NCBI GenBank assembly: GCA_917880885.1
Contig: OU862909.1
Location: 35,276,405-35,340,404, forward strand
Source of the DNA: Limnephilus marmoratus
Taxonomy: Eukaryota > Arthropoda > Insecta > Trichoptera > Limnephilidae
Length of the DNA stretch: 64,000 nucleotides
Direction of reading: 5' to 3'
The notes below the pieces were generated by a model. That model was not told where the DNA came from. It searched no databases and was given only the letters and a program-made list of their open reading frames with translations. A program made the position numbers and the translations under genes. Shown piece after piece: positions 38,450 through 48,679 of this stretch. The stretch's first letter is position 1. Each line of letters begins with the position of its first letter.

Positions 38450-38986
38450 AGTAATCAAATGACAATTAGTTTTGGCGTGCCTCAAGGAAGTACTTTGGGT
38501 TCCACTTTATTCTTAATTTATACAAATGAATTGTGAAATCTACCTATCGATGCCAAAATTGCAAGCTTTGCTGATGACAGGATTCTCCTCTTCAAATCAA
38601 GTAACTGGATCTAAAAGCAAATTGGGGCATAACTATACTTTAAGGTGGTTAGAGAATAACACATTTACGATGAATGTGACAAAAACTAAATACCTTTAGC
38701 ATAAATCCTTCCTTAAGTATCCCAGTAAATCGAATTAAAATATGTGCGTGCCCCCTGACTAATGCTGATATATGTGATTGCCCTAACGTAGAACGGGTGA
38801 CCAAAATCAGATACTTATTTATTATATATGACAGTTATTTAAAGTGGAAAGAACATATTTTCACTAAAGCAAACAGACTTAGAAAAATAATTTACTTCTA
38901 TTATACATATTCGCCACTTTCTTAACATGAATCAATTATATTATAACCATGGAACTATGATTACTCTTAGATTATAACCTTGGGAG

Positions 38987-39249
38987 CAAGGGCGGATCCA
39001 GGATTTTTTTCTGGTGGGGGGGGGGGGGGGGGGGGGGCACAAGGGTAAAAAAATCAACAATTACTGTTAAAATTTAGAAGTTCAAGTATATATAGGAAGG
39101 TTTATGAAAGTGTCAAAACAATAGAAAAATTAAATGTTTAGTAAAGAAGTTTTTGCTTATAAGTATGTACTGTGATGGAATCTCCACAGTACACAAAAAT
39201 ACCGTCTGGGGGGGGCACGCCCCCCCCCCCCCCCCTAAATCCGCCCTTG
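38987..39249. mobile_element. Non-autonomous hAT element (MITE), 263 bp
   Basis: Ends CAAGGGCGGATCCAGG and ATCCGCCCTTG (11-bp perfect TIR), flanked by an exact 8-bp duplication CTTGGGAG at 38979-38986 and 39250-39257. Eight-bp duplications and GGCGGATCCAG-type ends are typical of hAT elements. The interior has long G and C runs near the ends and no transposase. Inserted in the C-terminal region of the LINE-B relic. Confidence 0.93.
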
Positions 39250-39480
39250 CTTGGGAGAAGCTATCGCTGCCGCCATTGATCAGGTTTTTAAAGCTCAGAA
39301 ACAAATAAAGCTTAATATTACAAAGATTATTTTAAAACTACCGATCACAAGCAGTTCGGATGAAATATTCAGTAGAATCTGTGTCTTGGACATTAGGCAA
39401 CTTTATGCCAAAAACATATTAGCACACGTCTTCAAATACAGAACTACCTTTGAAAATAAATTAAAAGAAAATAGGTAGAT

Positions 39481-40279
39481 ACTTAAAAATATGGTAATGC
39501 AAAGTTATTCGTACCTAGTGACTGAACAAAGGTTCGATAAAATTTAACTAACCCTCACATACTTCACCGCAAAGATAAACAGAGAGGTTGTAGCGCCACA
39601 CAGTGTTTCCCATTCTCTTCCACGGAGACTTCCATTACATTTCATTTACCTACTCACCTGTTGTCATTTTCTTTCTATAAAAAGATACATAAAATGTATG
39701 TATGTAAATGTATTTGGTCTAGTGGTTATGACACCTGACGAGTACGGTATTATAACTAATGATAACACAAAAAATATTATTTTGGTTATTTACGCCAAAA
39801 AAGACTTTTACATAAAAGTGATAAATGAAATCATACAAAGGAGGATATCTCCATTATACAGTAGGTAATTAAAAATAATTAACCTAAAAGTAATAAATAA
39901 AATTATGAAATGGATTAAACCGTCTGCTTGGTTCAATATATTCGCACCTCACAATCCAGAAGCCTCAGTTTCGCACGAAAAATCAGAAACCGTCACTTTG
40001 GATCGAGATTGTAAAATATCTATGCAAGATAGCTTCCACATTTCAAAGACAATAAGAAGCATTATTTCGTGCTCTTTCTGATTAAACGAAAAATACATAG
40101 TTTGCATGAGAGGAAGAGAGATATATAGCTTTTAAAATGTAAAGTCACTCGGGACATTTTTGGTCTTATGAAAATATAACGCGATTACGTGTTCTGGGAT
40201 GTATTTATTCCTAAACAAGCAGACGGGTTTTAAAGAACAAAAAATACGTTCACCAAAAAAAAATCTTAACCCCTCAGGA
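39481..40279. other. Unassigned, with a tRNA A-box-like fragment
   Basis: ATTTGGTCTAGTGGTTATGA at about 39711-39730 looks like the 5' part of a tRNA-derived SINE head, but no B box follows, so it is at most a truncated fragment. The rest is AT-rich without features. Confidence 0.35.
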
Positions 40280-40870
40280 CAATTTGTTGGCTTTTGGGAA
40301 GAGCTCCCATAGGTCTCATAGAAGTCTTTGTATCTACCTAACAATCATGGTGAACAATATGATCTAAAATCTAAACGGTTTTAGAAAGAAAAAATACAAA
40401 GCTTTATTTTCAAATTTTGAAGTTAACCACAGAAAAATTAAAATGTGCACATTTATGAAATTAAAGTTTCGGAACACAGTTTGAGAAAAAAATATGAAAC
40501 TTCATGAAATTTTTTTAAAAATTATTATTACTTTTTGATAAAACGAGAAAAAGTGAGGTGACATTAATTTTTATAATACATTTGTCTAATAACAGTATTA
40601 CTTATTTGTGTTTTTTCCTTCCTTTTTTCGAATTATCAAAAATTTTACTTACTAATTTCTAAAACTTTATGTGTTAGCATTCAAGATTTGAATGTTAAAA
40701 AGTTTTATGTTTATTTCTAATAATAAAATTGAAGGCGTATTACAATACCTTTTGAAAACAGTTTTTCGTTGTCGAAGACATTCAGAAATATACCATTTAT
40801 TTGGATTTTTTTTATAAAGCGGAAATATTTTGACCTTCCGATAAAATAGGAAAGAAGCGTGAAGGGTTAA
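40280..40870 (+). repeat. Dispersed repeat R, copy A
   Basis: Related along about 500 bp to 56660-57170 (plus) and to 54760-55125 (minus). The best-conserved block is AAAAAGTGAGGTGACA followed by TTTATAATACATTTGTCTAA; TTATTTCTAATAATAA and CCATTTATTTGGATTTT follow. No intact ORF. The three copies differ enough to be old. The copy at 56.7 kb lies inside a possible TIR element, so R may be transposon interior. Confidence 0.65.
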
Positions 40871-40879
40871 AAAAAACAT

Positions 40880-41317
40880 TTACTTCCTACACGTAATATA
40901 CACATAGGCAACATTACTAATAATTAAATACGTATTGCCTAATTTTTTATTGCTATGTTACTTTTTTAATAACTTATTGTTTCTTGATTTTTCATTAATA
41001 TTAGTTTAATTTTGTTATCGACGGATCAGGCGGTAACGATTAAATAAAAAATAATTTAGAAAAAGCTACATATTATTCTGAGTATATTTTCAAGTTTAGA
41101 AAGAGCCCAAAATACTTGCATCTGATCTGTAAGGATGGGGTTTAGTTATAAGAATGAAAGAAGTGTTAAATATTTATGATTCATATATATTTTGATATAT
41201 TTTGTCTGGCAAAAAGGACTTGCTTAGGAAATAGTATGGGGGGTGATACCGGCTGTTTCAAAGCGTTGAAACAGTGTGGCAGAACGTGGCAGACAACATT
41301 AACATCTCGGCTAGATT
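40880..41317. other. Unassigned AT-rich stretch
   Basis: No coding sequence or repeat recognised. A small palindrome TTTCAAAGCGTTGAAA lies at 41257-41272. Confidence 0.4.
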
Positions 41318-41556
41318 TAAAAAAAAAAAATCGTGTGCAGTTCACAAGCGGCAGAAGTGAAACCTTCACCCACACAATCTCAACCGTAAAGAGAGGTCAT
41401 AATTAAAGCGGCCAATGCGGTAAGGTCTCATTCTATCTCATTCTCTCGCAGGCTAAATCCTATAGATGTATGTGTTTGTTTCTTTTTAGTGTCGTTTCCG
41501 TTTCATCGAGTGTCAAATCACAACTGTGCTAAAGAAGTTTCACTTTTAAAATAAAA
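41318..41556 (-). mobile_element. Family M copy
   Basis: On the minus strand it begins AAGTGAAACTTCTTTAGCAC, then GATGAAACGGAAACGACAC, GATTTAGCCTGCGAGAGAAT, GGCCGCTTTAATTATGACC, and ends GGTTTCACTTCTGCCGC then TTGTGAACTGCACACGAT with a T-run. The outer GAAGTGAAACTTC-like and GGTTTCACTTC blocks are inverted relatives. Complete at both ends. Confidence 0.75.
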
Positions 41557-41679
41557 TTGCTTTCGGTGCACGTGCGGCGATCTTGTATTCAAGACAAGCA
41601 CCCATGAATGTCCGGCTAGATTTGTGGAGTACACTATAGAGTTCAATCCAAGTTGAACCAAAATTATATTTTTTTTAAA

Positions 41680-41945
41680 TGAAAACTTCTTTAGCACCGT
41701 TGTGATTTGAAACTCGATGAAACCAAAAATAGTGACAATAAAAGAGACAAACACATATACCTATCTATAGGATTTAGCCTGCGAGAGATTGAGATAGTAC
41801 ATATAATCGGTCTCCTCTTTGTGCAGTGGTTCGTAGCGTATCGATCTCCTCTTTGTGCGGTGCTCGTAGCCTTCCCACTCACGTCAACTTTAGTTTTCTG
41901 AAGGTTTCACTTCTACCCCGTGTGAATTGCATACTCTGATTTTTT
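41680..41945 (+). mobile_element. Family M copy
   Basis: Blocks AAACTTCTTTAGCACCGTTG, GATTTAGCCTGCGAGAG, two tandem CTCCTCTTTGTGC(A/G)GTG units, GAAGGTTTCACTTCTACC and the tail GTGTGAATTGCATACTCTG. Lies about 125 bp from the inverted copy at 41318-41556, so the two could pair as a hairpin. Confidence 0.75.
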
Positions 41946-42064
41946 AAGTTTTAAAAGACATTCGCAGTTTTATGAAAGAACAGTGGAGGTTATCCACCTC
42001 TTACCCGCCCTGGTATAAGTAACTGATGGTTTCTCCTTCAAGGCTCTCGCAAGATTCTAATTTT

Positions 42065-42165
42065 TTTTGTTAAACGAAGCTACATTTATTTATTTTCAAC
42101 GAATCTAGACCTCCAGTGTCCTTGCATACGTTGTTAGTAAGCAGTATGCAAGTGCTTAACAGGAA
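42065..42165 (-). repeat. Dispersed repeat E, inverted fragment
   Basis: The minus strand reads CTTGCATACTGCTTACTAAC then AGGTCTAGATTCGTTGAAAA and AAATAAATGTAGCTTCG, the core of repeat E copies at 22975 and 58195. Confidence 0.65.
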
Positions 42166-43568
42166 AAAACATAATACAACAAATCGGGTTAGTAATACAA
42201 GCAAAAATAATAGTTAAAGCAAAATAATATTCGTTCAAGAAGTTCACGAGGCAGCATTGCATCATGTGAAAAACCCTGTAAGCACCTGTACAAATAGATA
42301 ATGAACATACGATAAACAATCAAGTCTCAAATTATTTGGCAAGTACCAATAAAAAATGTAAATTGCATTCAGCCTGAAAAAAACCACACCCAGCATCCGT
42401 GTCCCTTAGCCAACCACCCAGTGAAGCCTCAAAGAAAGTTAGTGAATAATAGAGGTAAAATACCTGAAGACTTAAGGCGATCCCATAGTCCAGGAAAAAA
42501 TCGAAATCGGAATTCACGCCCCATTATGGGAGGAGTTTGAAAATACTTAAGAAAAAGCTTTTGGAAAGGTTGGAAAAGGTATTTGAGAAAAAAAAATTAC
42601 AGGTTGATTTCGTAAAAACCTGTAAAAAACGTTAACTCCCTTATAACGCATTGTTTATTGTAATAAAACGGATATTTAAAATTGATTTCACGAAATCAAG
42701 CGACGCGGAGTGACGCGTTCATCTCCCGCTCAGTTCAGGGCGTGACTGATACGAAGGAGGTTTGGCGACTGTGGCGTGAAAAGTAGTTCTTCGGTGGACG
42801 CCATAGGGTTCACTTTGAAAAACCGAATTCGTCGACTAGCGGCCGTATTGTAAAATAACAACGCGAAAATGCATATTTTATTTTATTTGGGAAGATCGGG
42901 AGTAAATATCAACTTTTTTGCGGATTATTATAAAATAAACTGAATTTGCCACATTATAAAATAAAACCAAATCCGAAAAGGGGTTTATAAATAGGAGAGT
43001 TTGGACTTGAAAGTGTGTTTTTTAGACCTTATACTTTATTTTTTTATAGGCTTATTAAAAGACTTTTAAAAAAAATGACCGATATTTTTAAGGGCCAAGG
43101 TATGTTCTACACGCAGTATTTAATTGAAGCATCTATAATACTTCTAAGCGATCAAATTTTCAAAACAAAAATATATGATTTTGTATGATTTTGCATTATT
43201 TATGAATATCTTAAAATGAAAGAACAGTTCAGCATTGGAAAACTAAATGATAGGCAAAACCAATTACTTACTAATAATTATGTTTATCAAACTTTGGATA
43301 CGTCGCGCCGCCGTGTTGTAACAAAATGTACGAGTATGTGCTGGAAGTTATCGTTTTTAATATAGACGCAAATAATTTCAATACTTTATTAAGCCATAAA
43401 TTTTAATTGCCGATTCCGGATGATTGTTGTTCGCGGTAACTATCTGTACCTCTGCAGGAGTCTCAGTGCAAGTCTCACCTGTCGCTCGTTATATAAATTA
43501 TACCACATACCTAGCTCTTAAAAATGCTTCCATCGTTGTAATTAACGGCGTTTTATTTAGTATCTAAG
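42166..43568. other. Unassigned
   Basis: No recognised gene. A segment at 42700-42860 is GC-richer (GCGACGCGGAGTGACGCG, GGCGACTGTGGCGTG) with no relative in the window. The remainder is AT-rich. Confidence 0.4.
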
Positions 43569-44413
43569 CAATAGGCCACTTGCATGGACTTCATAACGAC
43601 TTGGAAAAAATCGTGTGGATAGAGTTTTTTACTAAGATTACGAAAATGTTAGTAAAATTTTTTAGAAATGAACAGTTTTTTTTTATTTTTAAATAAATAA
43701 ATCCATTATTTGGGCTCGTGACGTCACTACATGAAAATGTTCCGTCGCCGAAAATGTTCCTATCAATTTTATAAAATTCCACACTGATTTATTTTTTTAT
43801 ATGGCATCACTTTGATTTCAGGCGAATTTATGAATTCGTTCACTAGATTTATTGTTTGTTCTCCGCGAACTTATCATTTGGTTTGATTTTTTGACAGATG
43901 TTCTGAAGAGAACCCCGTACAATTAATGGGTACGGGGTTCTCTTCACAACGTGAAGATGATGTCGGTACATGTTTTAGAGGTATAATGATTATGGAGCTG
44001 ATTTTAACAAAATAAAATTTTATAATATTCTTATTATTATTACAATTTACAAGTTCAAGTATATTACATTGAATTTCGTAATATAGACGCTGTACATTAT
44101 AATGATTTATGATCAATAAGATGGATCAAGGAAAAAAATATTTATGAGATGTAATATTTTTGGTATGCCTCGTTATTCTCCTGTGCCATTCGTGTGGAAA
44201 ACGTTTTTCGGCTATGTAATTATCGTTTTTTCACACCTATAAAATTATGTCCCGTCTTTCCGGTTTATAAAAAATGGTCTGATTTTTCGGTTTGAAATTT
44301 TCAAAAAATCCCCAGGGTTTCAAAAAAAATACGATTAAAAAAAAAAAAATACAGAATGTCTTAGAACTGAACCGGAAAAAAATTTAAAAAAACGTGATGC
44401 AAGTGGCCTATTG
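43569..44413. mobile_element. 845-bp TIR element (CAATAGGCCACTTGCAT ends)
   Basis: Perfect 17-bp terminal inverted repeats CAATAGGCCACTTGCAT at 43569-43585 and reversed at 44397-44413. AAG lies directly outside both ends, so a 3-bp duplication is possible; alternatively the ends are GGCC with a TA duplication. A perfect hairpin (AGAGAACCCCGTAC, loop, and its complement) lies at 43905-43945. No recognisable transposase. Superfamily unassigned. Confidence 0.75.
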
Positions 44414-44686
44414 AAGTTCGTTTCTATAAGTACAAATTAAAACAATAATTATTTTAATTATTCAATATGCTAACATTTTTTAAATGAAACTTCTATAGCC
44501 CCGCTGTGATTTGGATTTAGGATGAAACGGAAATGACGATTACTGCACTTGCGACGCATCAACTGCGCTCATTGGCCGCTTTGATTATGATGTCACTTTT
44601 AAAGGCTACTATTAGTTGAGATATGAAATGGAGATTATTCTAGGTCTGCACTCATTGACCGCTTTGATTATATCCTCACTTTTTAA

Positions 44687-45432
44687 CCTTTGACTGGTGA
44701 CATGGTTTTTGTGTAACGTAACTGGTGACGAACGGCCTGAGAGGCCGCTGCCTTATCTGGTCTACAGCATAGAAATTAGGTAATGTAGCTTACAGCAGTC
44801 TTTAAAACAGTTTAATAACATATAAAACGATAAAATAAAACTAATCAATAAACTGTAAATGTAATTTTTAATGAAGAAATTGTCATTACAAAGTATGTAG
44901 TAACTAAAATCAAAAAACTAGAGATGAGATCAGTAATCACAAACAAAAAAAAATATATCAACATATTATAACAAAAATACTTATTTTCCTTACCAACAGT
45001 TAAGAACTAATCAATGAACAAAACAAAAATAATGCTCTAATCATGTATCATTTTACAAAACTGGCAATGGTCAAACTTTAGTTATTTTTATTGGCAGTCA
45101 GGGCATAATTGTTTGGGACATTGCAAGCACACATGTTTTTTACACAAATTACATTGGTAATTCGATTTGCGATTTAACTTCGGAGGATAACTAGCAAAGG
45201 TTTTTCGTATTTTTGACCCGTCATTGGAGTTTTGTGGATCAGGTGGCAAATCAGAACCCAAAATACGCACGCATAAAAAGTTACGTAACTGGTGACGTAA
45301 GGTCTGAGAGACCGCTGCCGAATTTTAGATCAATGTAACTTACCGATTTGGGACTGCGCGATGCAATTACCCTATACCCAATGTTTCACTGACGCTGCGC
45401 GGCCTGTGAGACCGCTCGTCACCAGTTAAAGA
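44687..45432 (-). mobile_element. piggyBac-type element, internally deleted
   Basis: Flanked by TTAA at 44683-44686 and 45433-45436. Ends CCTTTGACTGGTGAC and the reverse complement of TCTTTAACTGGTGAC. A larger terminal block, (A)ACTGGTGACG then GGCCTGAGAGGCCGC, recurs as a direct repeat at about 45285-45325, and a diverged form is at the right end. Only the C-terminus of a transposase remains. TTAA target and CCYT...CTGGTGAC ends are the piggyBac hallmark. Confidence 0.9.
45088..45270 (-). pseudogene. piggyBac transposase C-terminal zinc-binding tail
   Basis: 60 codons ending YQCNLCKKHVCLQCPKQLCP then DCQ-stop: the C..C....C..C....C..C pattern is the cysteine-rich C-terminal domain that piggyBac transposases use to bind element ends. 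The catalytic DDD core upstream is deleted, so the fragment is not an enzyme. Transcription would run right to left, leaving a 400-bp 3' region before the left TIR. Confidence 0.85.
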
Positions 45433-45675
45433 TTAAGTATTGGTTGAGATTGTTTTAGTAAAATTTCGCTTCTACCGCGTGTAAACTGCACTCGATTTTT
45501 TTTTTCAGTTTCAATGCCGGTAACCCGGTCGTTTATTTTATTTTAATTTATGTACACAGATTTATTTTACCCAGCTCACTAGACAAAGTCTGTTCCGAGG
45601 CAGGTAGAGTTAAGAGAAACTAATTTAGTGGAATCTTTTATTTATCTGACATCGCGTAAGAGTGCTAACTGCATT

Positions 45676-45990
45676 TTCAATTTGGAAAGTGCCGCCCAAA
45701 AACCATTTATTGGATAACCAACACCCCTGCCATAGGTCACCCCAAGTGATTCGTTACTTTTGGTGAATTAGCAGGGGTGTCCGGGTTCAATTGGGAGGAT
45801 CGACGGAGGGAATTTTATTTGGGACGGGTATGGGTATTGGGTGGGTAACACCTCTGCCATAGGTCACCTCGAGTGGTTCGCTATGTTTGGTGACTTAGCA
45901 GGGGTGCCCAGGTTCATGGGGTGAGGTTTGATTTGGTGGCGAGTGCGTCTGCCCACTTACTGCGTGGCGGGCCGGATCGGAGAGACTGGT
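45676..45990 (+). mobile_element. Two LS SINE heads in tandem
   Basis: 45676-45800 and about 45815-45990 both contain the head blocks (ACCAACACC, CATAGGTCACC, GGTGA-TTAGCAGGGGTG). The second also has the start of the middle block (CACTTACTGCGTGGCGGGCC). Neither has the LINE-like tail. The first head is more diverged. Confidence 0.75.
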
Positions 45991-46269
45991 CATTTTTTTT
46001 AAATTTTGTTACAACTAGCCCCAATCCGAAATTACTAACATTTTTATTTATTAAAAAAAATTATTGGCTTGCTTGGATTATGTGAAAGTACTATTATACG
46101 ATAGTTTACTTAAATATAATAGCTTAAATTTTTTTCTTACGTACAACTTATGACTTATTTTCTGTTGTTATAAAACATTTTTCAAAACCCGGAAAATTTT
46201 AATGAATATGTACATTTGAATATATAATACTGCCATTTTATTGTTATATTTATATGGAGTGTATTTCAA
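45991..46269. other. AT-rich spacer
   Basis: No features recognised. Confidence 0.4.
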
Positions 46270-46545
46270 CTTAACGGGAAACACGCCAAACACGCTCCCG
46301 ACACAATGTGTCCTTCTGCATGTCATGTAGGTACACGGTTGACATTTTGTTGACTCGTTCTTGAGTTCGGCTGTGGAATGATTTGCCGACCGGTGCATCT
46401 CTCCTTCTACATGGGTCTCTTCAAGACTTACGTTCACTCATTCCACCCCTCAAAAGACCCTCCACACAGCATCTCCAAAGATAACATAGGCCCTGATGGA
46501 AATTATTTTGCTCAGGCCCTCCAGTGTGGAGTTATTGTAAAAAAA
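46270..46545 (+). pseudogene. LINE-A 3' end fragment
   Basis: Translates in pieces to the LINE-A C-terminus (CGGCTGTGGAATGATTTGCC gives LWNDLP; then MGLFKT.VHSF), followed by the tail CCTCCACACAGCATCTCCAA, CCCTGATGG/CTCAGGCCC hairpin and GTGTGGAGTTATTGTAAAAA. Some hairpin positions are mutated. 5'-truncated. Confidence 0.82.
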
Positions 46546-46779
46546 ATGTATGTAATAATAAAAATGAAATTATTACGGTTGCGTCTTGAATTTTTTAATT
46601 TAAAAATATATATATTTGTTCCAAAATGCAACAAATAAAAGAGTTATAGAAAATGTTTATATATAAAAATGCATAATAAAGACATATTAAACCGATAATC
46701 AAATAAAATACAAGAAAGTAAATATCATATAAAAGGTTTATTGTCATACAGTTAAAAGTTAATTATTGATTTGATAGAG

Positions 46780-46951
46780 ACTATTTAAATTCATCGAATT
46801 TTGCAAATTCACTTTGTGGCACCAATTTATTAATGAAATAAGTAAAAACACTTTGTTTTTACCACGATAAAATTTATTTAAAAAATCAACGTGTTTCGAA
46901 AACGACGTGGAGAGAGGTGGAAAGGAGAGGTGCTTAGAAGATCAACAGGGG

Positions 46952-46990
<39 letters not shown>

Positions 46991-47342
46991 GCTTAGAAGA
47001 TCAAAGACAAAAAATTACAATGGAAATATGTTTGAGATTGGGTTATTCAAAAAATTTATTTGATTATTAATAATATCAACATTTCTATTGACATTTTTCC
47101 AAACTTCTAATATTTCTAAAAGATCTAAGTGAAAACAACTAACGTTAGTGTGTAAAATTTTAAAACCAGTATTTATATCAAATGAATGGTTAAATTCAAT
47201 TAGATGGTTAGCAAATTCCGAATAATTATTGCTATTTAGACATCCCAAATGTTCCTTAATCCTCGTTTCAAAATTTCTGCAAGTTTTACCTATGGAAAAA
47301 TAGTTGCAATCATTACAATTCAATTGGTAAACTCCGGATTTT
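46780..47342 (-). pseudogene. Penelope-like element, diverged subfamily, GIY-YIG domain
   Basis: Minus frame 47323-47015 reads MNCNDCNYFSIGKTCRNFET then RIKEHLGCLNSNNYSEFANH and ends NNQINFLNNPISNIFPL, parallel to the other Penelope copies but only about half identical. YFSIGKT replaces FFYIGKT, so one Tyr of the GIY-YIG signature is changed; the catalytic Arg (TRIKEH) is kept. At its 3' side (46880-46910) are partial hammerhead remnants (minus-strand CGUUUUCGAAACACGUUGAU) and an ORF-start-like TTGGTGCCACAAAGTG (minus strand) near 46815. Confidence 0.88.
46930..47005. repeat. Long G homopolymer between duplicated GGTGCTTAGAAGATCAA
   Basis: A G run (44 bases with one A) at about 46945-46989 is flanked on both sides by GGTGCTTAGAAGATCAA. 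It lies between the Penelope ORF and its end remnants. It may be an expanded tract, and run length in the assembly may be unreliable. Confidence 0.7.
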
Positions 47343-47530
47343 CTGTTCTGGAAACATGTTGATTTTTTAAATAAAGATTATCGTAGTAAAAACAAAGTGT
47401 TTTTAATTATTTCTATTTAAATTGTTTAATTCTCAGGGCATGCAAGCAGTTCGAAGAAGTATACTTGAAATTAGAATTTAAAATGTCACGTCATAGAAGT
47501 AACTAAAATTATTAGTGAACGATCATAATT
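47343..47530 (+). repeat. Penelope end fragment, opposite orientation
   Basis: GGAAACATGTTGATTTTTTA, GTAAAAACAAAGTGTTTTTA and AAAATGTCACGTCATAGAAG follow the order seen after hammerheads in other copies (end sequence, then ORF start). It is inverted relative to the adjoining Penelope. Confidence 0.55.
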
Positions 47531-48185
47531 AATAAACCAATCATGGGCGCCAAGTATTTTCTATAAAACCATTTAAAACACATCAAATTTTTGCTATAAC
47601 GAAACAAAGAAACCACTGAGAGACCGTTAAAAAAACTATCGAAGTTCTTTCGAATCGGCTGAATAAAAAAAACATAACTTCTTTTAGTATTCGAGATAAA
47701 CGCAATAAAAAGAGTTAACCCGCGATTAAAACGTCAACTTGGTACAAGTATTTTAATTGGTGACATATTAATGCGTATTGATCTGTATCGATTGTATATT
47801 AATTGACGATTCACCGTTGATGATAATGTTCACGGGGTTATATCTTATTTTATTGATCAAGTTCTCTTCGCCGTAATGATCTCTTTCACAATAAAACTCT
47901 AATTTGTTCTTATCTGAAGTATTATATTCAACTTCCACTCCATTAAAACGTATAAGTAGATAAAAAAAACTATACACATATCGCATCCTGAACGTTAATT
48001 CATAGTAAGCAAACATATGTATCTACCTATTTATTTTATGTTGCATTCGTAACGTCGTGATTAAAATATTTTAATTCTTAGTTTCAACTTATTGACTGTG
48101 CAGTCTTCGCCGTGCTACTGCTAATTGTCCCACTACAAAAGAACAGTTTGAAGATGCCTGTAACTAGGTGAAACCGGTCCACTAC
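47531..48185. other. Unassigned
   Basis: AT-rich, no recognised element. GATGCCTGTAACTAGGTGAAAC near 48151 has the GAAAC ending typical of hammerhead cores, but the rest of the fold is not evident. Confidence 0.35.
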
Positions 48186-48260
48186 GGCTGCCCGCCGCCC
48201 GCTGCAAGCCGCCCGCTACCCGCTGCCCGCTGCCCGCTACCCGCTGCCCGCTTGCCAGCC
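48186..48260. repeat. GC-rich tandem repeat (CCCGCTG/CCCGCTA units)
   Basis: About ten imperfect copies of a 7-bp unit (CCCGCTG, CCCGCTA, GCCGCC) follow one another in otherwise AT-rich DNA. No ORF extends across it. Confidence 0.8.
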
Positions 48261-48454
48261 CACTCCCTTTATTTATATATTTCAACTAATTTACACAAAA
48301 CGTCGACAAATTATATACCTAAAAAACCTTACTCATGAATCACTCCATCTATTGGTGAAAACCGCATGAAAATCCGTTGCGTAGTTTAAAAGATCTAAGC
48401 GCGCAGACAGCGGGAGCGACTTCATTTTATATTTACTGTGTAAAGATTTTTTTT

Positions 48455-48676
48455 TTATTTATTTATTTTTTTTTTTTACATGAGCTCCAAACATTTGGCC
48501 CTAAGGAAATAATTTCCCACAGGGCCTATGTCATCTTTGGGGATGCTGTGTGGCGCATGGGCACCCCTGCTAAATCACCAAACGTAGCGAACCACTTGGG
48601 GTGACCTATGGTAGAGGTGTTGGTTATCCAATAAAGGTTCCCGGAGCGGCGGTACCCATTCCCGCCTCCCAAATTG
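48455..48676 (-). mobile_element. LS SINE, internally deleted
   Basis: Tail and hairpin (ACATGAGCTCCAAACATTTG, GGCCCTAAGG/CCCACAGGGCC, GGGGATGCTGTGTGG) are joined directly to the head (GGGCACCCCTGCTAAATC through CGCCTCCCAAATTG). The region between tail and head is missing. Poly(T) on plus at 48466-48477 is its A-tail. Confidence 0.82.
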
Positions 48677-48679
48677 TAA

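Larger units (their letters stand above)
37795..39480 (+). pseudogene. LINE-B relic carrying two younger insertions
   Basis: Degenerate reverse transcriptase of Jockey/CR1 type: NQFGLRKNKCTTEAV, a damaged DLCKALDTISHSKL block, NNLSNRKQSVKINGFLS; then after an insertion SNQMTISFGVPQGSTLGST and LFLIYTNEL, an FADD catalytic box (ASFADDRILLF) and LRWLENNTFTMNVTKTKYL. After the hAT insertion the C-terminal frame continues QIKLNITKIILKLPI and VLDIRQLYAKNIL. Several stops and frameshifts. A 20-bp palindrome (37755-37799) abuts its truncated 5' end. Confidence 0.85.
44478..45500 (+). mobile_element. Family M copy split by piggyBac
   Basis: The left part 44478-44686 (GAAACTTCTATAGCCCCG, GGATGAAACGGAAATGACG, TTGGCCGCTTTGATTATG) and right part 45433-45500 (GGTTGAGATTGTTTTAGTAA, GCTTCTACCGCGTG, TAAACTGCACTCGATT) are collinear with the intact copy at 36380-36668. 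The join corresponds to the TTAA where the piggyBac element lies. Confidence 0.8.

Noticed and set aside
42600..42860. A structured RNA gene in the GC-rich patch
   Set aside because: No polymerase III boxes or recognisable snRNA/rRNA motif could be found; composition alone is not enough.
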